DNA of 64,000 nt from Taudactylus pleione (lineage: Eukaryota > Chordata > Amphibia > Anura > Myobatrachidae): positions 2,315,001-2,379,000 of the forward strand of contig JAUIMM010000135.1 of NCBI GenBank assembly GCA_031769625.1, given 5' to 3'. The position numbers were made by a program, and so were the translations under genes. The notes beneath the pieces were generated by a model. It searched no databases and had not been told where the DNA came from. It saw only the letters and a list, made by a program, of their open reading frames with translations. Each line of letters begins with the position of its first letter. The stretch's first letter is position 1. Below are positions 62,999 to 64,000 of this stretch, piece by piece.

Positions 62999-63409
62999 AT
63001 AATGCCCATGGATAGTGAATGTGAATTTGTTACAGGATTCATTGAAATCCTGCACTCGAAAGAGTGTCTGTGGAAGATCAGTTCTCGGAAGTACCACAAC
63101 AAGTCACACAAGTTGGCCGCACTAGAGGTACTTTTGGAGTATACGTACATTTCTGATGCAGACCTGAAAACTGTACGGCAAAACATTCAAAATCTCAGGA
63201 CAGTGTACATCAAAGAAAAAAAGATGGTGGATGACTCCAAAAAAGCAGGAGTGGGCACAGATGAAATATATATTCCTGCACTCTGGTACTACCATATGAT
63301 GTCATTCATCAGTGAGCAAGAGCCTCAAAGGCAATCTGTCGTCTTGATGGCTGAGCGTGAGGGAGAAGAGAAGGTTGCAGAAGTCTTGGTAAGTAGTGAC
63401 ACAGTTTAA
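62999..63409 (+). CDS. Harbinger-encoded MADF/Myb-SANT-like DNA-binding protein
   Basis: ORF from ATG at 63002 to 63409 (135 codons). Residues about 9-105 fit a MADF-type domain: FVTGFIEILHSKECLWKI, a middle helix LKTVRQNIQNLRTVYIKEKK, and the typical closing IPALWYYHMMSFI. In PIF/Harbinger elements such a protein binds the ends and helps the transposase; that role is family knowledge. Splice-like signals bracket it: a pyrimidine-rich acceptor TTTTTCCTCCTCATAG before 62999 and a donor CTTG|GTAAGT at 63389, so residues after about 129 (VSSDTV) are probably intronic and more exons are likely. The frame is intact. Confidence 0.75.
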   Translation: MMPMDSECEFVTGFIEILHSKECLWKISSRKYHNKSHKLAALEVLLEYTYISDADLKTVRQNIQNLRTVYIKEKKMVDDSKKAGVGTDEIYIPALWYYHMMSFISEQEPQRQSVVLMAEREGEEKVAEVLVSSDTV

Positions 63410-63466
63410 ACCAAAATCCTTAATGTTTTTGTTGTTAAATCCCAAATGTCCAATTCAGTCAGTAGT

Positions 63467-64000
63467 TCACAGACAGTCCTCCTGCCATGGTACAGCACCT
63501 GGTCCACTAAAATAGGTCATGTACTCCTCCCTCACTTCTTTGGCACGTGCGGTGGATGTTGTTGTAATTGGTGGTGCAGACACAGATGTCAAATGTTCAA
63601 TGTCCTCCAGGGGTCCTACATCTTCTGGTCTAGCTGGGACTGGTCCTCATTGAGTAGATTTTCTTTGCAGAAAGTTGTGCAGCACACAGCACGCCATCAC
63701 GACCCAGTCTATCTTCTCCACACGTAGATTGATGGTGGTGCGGAAAATGCGGATGCAGTTGTTCATTATTCCAAACACATTTTCCACAATTTGCCCTGCC
63801 CAGGATAGACGGTAGTTGTAGATCCTCTTCTGTCTGGTCAGGCACCTCTGTGCAAATGGCTTCATCACATGTTCATGTAATGCAAAAGCCTCGTCTACGA
63901 CGAAAACTTAATTTAGGCCATGCTTTGTCGGGTCCGGGGGGGACAAGTTGAGGGTTTTGTTGGCGAGTCTCTGGTAGAAAGCCGTCTTTTTGAAGGACCC
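63467..64000 (-). pseudogene. PIF/Harbinger DDE transposase, partial, two stops
   Basis: Minus frame running off the window. FVVDEAFALHEH carries a catalytic-type D and RLSWAGQIVENVFGIMNN the final-type E; ACCVLHNFL is the conserved block after it, and EYMTYFSGPGAVPWQ is a typical C-terminus before TGA at 63469-63467. Two in-frame stops break it: TAA at 63910-63908 just before VFVVDEAF, and TGA at 63649-63647 after QRKSTQ (consistent with CGA to TGA). Upstream residues GSFKKTAFYQRLANKTLNL are in the same frame. This copy cannot make full transposase, although the MADF ORF is intact. Confidence 0.87.

Larger units (their letters stand above)
61573..64000. mobile_element. PIF/Harbinger transposon, left part (runs off window)
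   Basis: Left end AGGTGCCCACACACATAGCG preceded by TAA (61570-61572). It contains a MADF/Myb-like ORF on plus and a DDE transposase on minus facing it, the two-gene layout known for Harbinger elements. Long AT-rich non-coding left region with nested repeats (hairpin tandem 61996-62190, MITE 62495-62663, AT-rich tandem 62740-62950). The right end lies beyond the window. The left boundary is inferred from terminus similarity to the MITEs at 24449 and 31032. Confidence 0.75.

Overview
This is a eukaryotic, vertebrate-type window, most likely from an amphibian (frog) with a large repeat-rich genome. There is one recognisable host gene, with spliced exons and a 20 kb intron. Almost everything else is transposable-element sequence: hAT-, PIF/Harbinger-, mariner- and Tc1-type DNA elements, palindromic MITEs, an L1-type LINE tail, tRNA-derived SINEs and minisatellites. 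The amphibian call rests on the GDF10 protein and on the repeat mix; no species can be named from the sequence alone.

Host gene. GDF10 (BMP3b, TGF-beta superfamily) lies on the minus strand from 37814 (ATG) to 13554 (stop). It has three coding exons: 37814-37592, 35140-34233 and 13745-13554. Splice sites are canonical and phases agree (phase 1, then phase 0), giving a complete 440-residue preproprotein. Intron 1 is 2451 bp and intron 2 is 20487 bp, and both are full of transposons. The gene shows no break.

Layout. 1-8.5 kb: hAT-type elements, a 62-bp minisatellite and MITEs. 8.5-11.9 kb: a dead mariner carrying three nested Harbinger-type MITEs. 13.3-37.8 kb: GDF10 with nested transposons in its introns, including a three-level nest at 21.1-22.0 kb, a 5'-truncated L1-type LINE with an 11-bp target duplication, and a multi-hairpin element at 25.8 kb. 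37.8-52.4 kb: upstream flank with a second hairpin-rich element (39.6 kb) and a hAT > Harbinger MITE > Tc1 nest (42.3-44.6 kb). 52.6-55.0 kb: a 39-bp minisatellite of about 61 units abutting a broken Tc1 transposase. 56.4-59.2 kb: two more multi-hairpin elements in opposite orientation. 61.6 kb to the window end: the left part of a PIF/Harbinger element with a MADF/Myb-like ORF and an opposing, mutated transposase.

Most unusual signal. A non-autonomous family of about 485-550 bp is present three times (25825-26309, 56403-56951, 58616-59165). It is made almost entirely of consecutive short hairpins, about a dozen in a row. Arm substitutions between copies are compensatory at five base pairs, so the stems have been kept while the sequence changed. 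I do not recognise this architecture as a standard MITE type. A second, unrelated-looking hairpin-string element occurs at 39566-39892.

How parts relate. Many MITEs have 3-bp target duplications (TTA, TAA, TAT, TGT and similar) and fit PIF/Harbinger-type mobilisation. The coding Harbinger at the right edge shares terminal bases (AGGTGC) with MITEs at 24449 and 31032 and is a candidate relative of their source. Several minisatellites arose inside or beside transposons.
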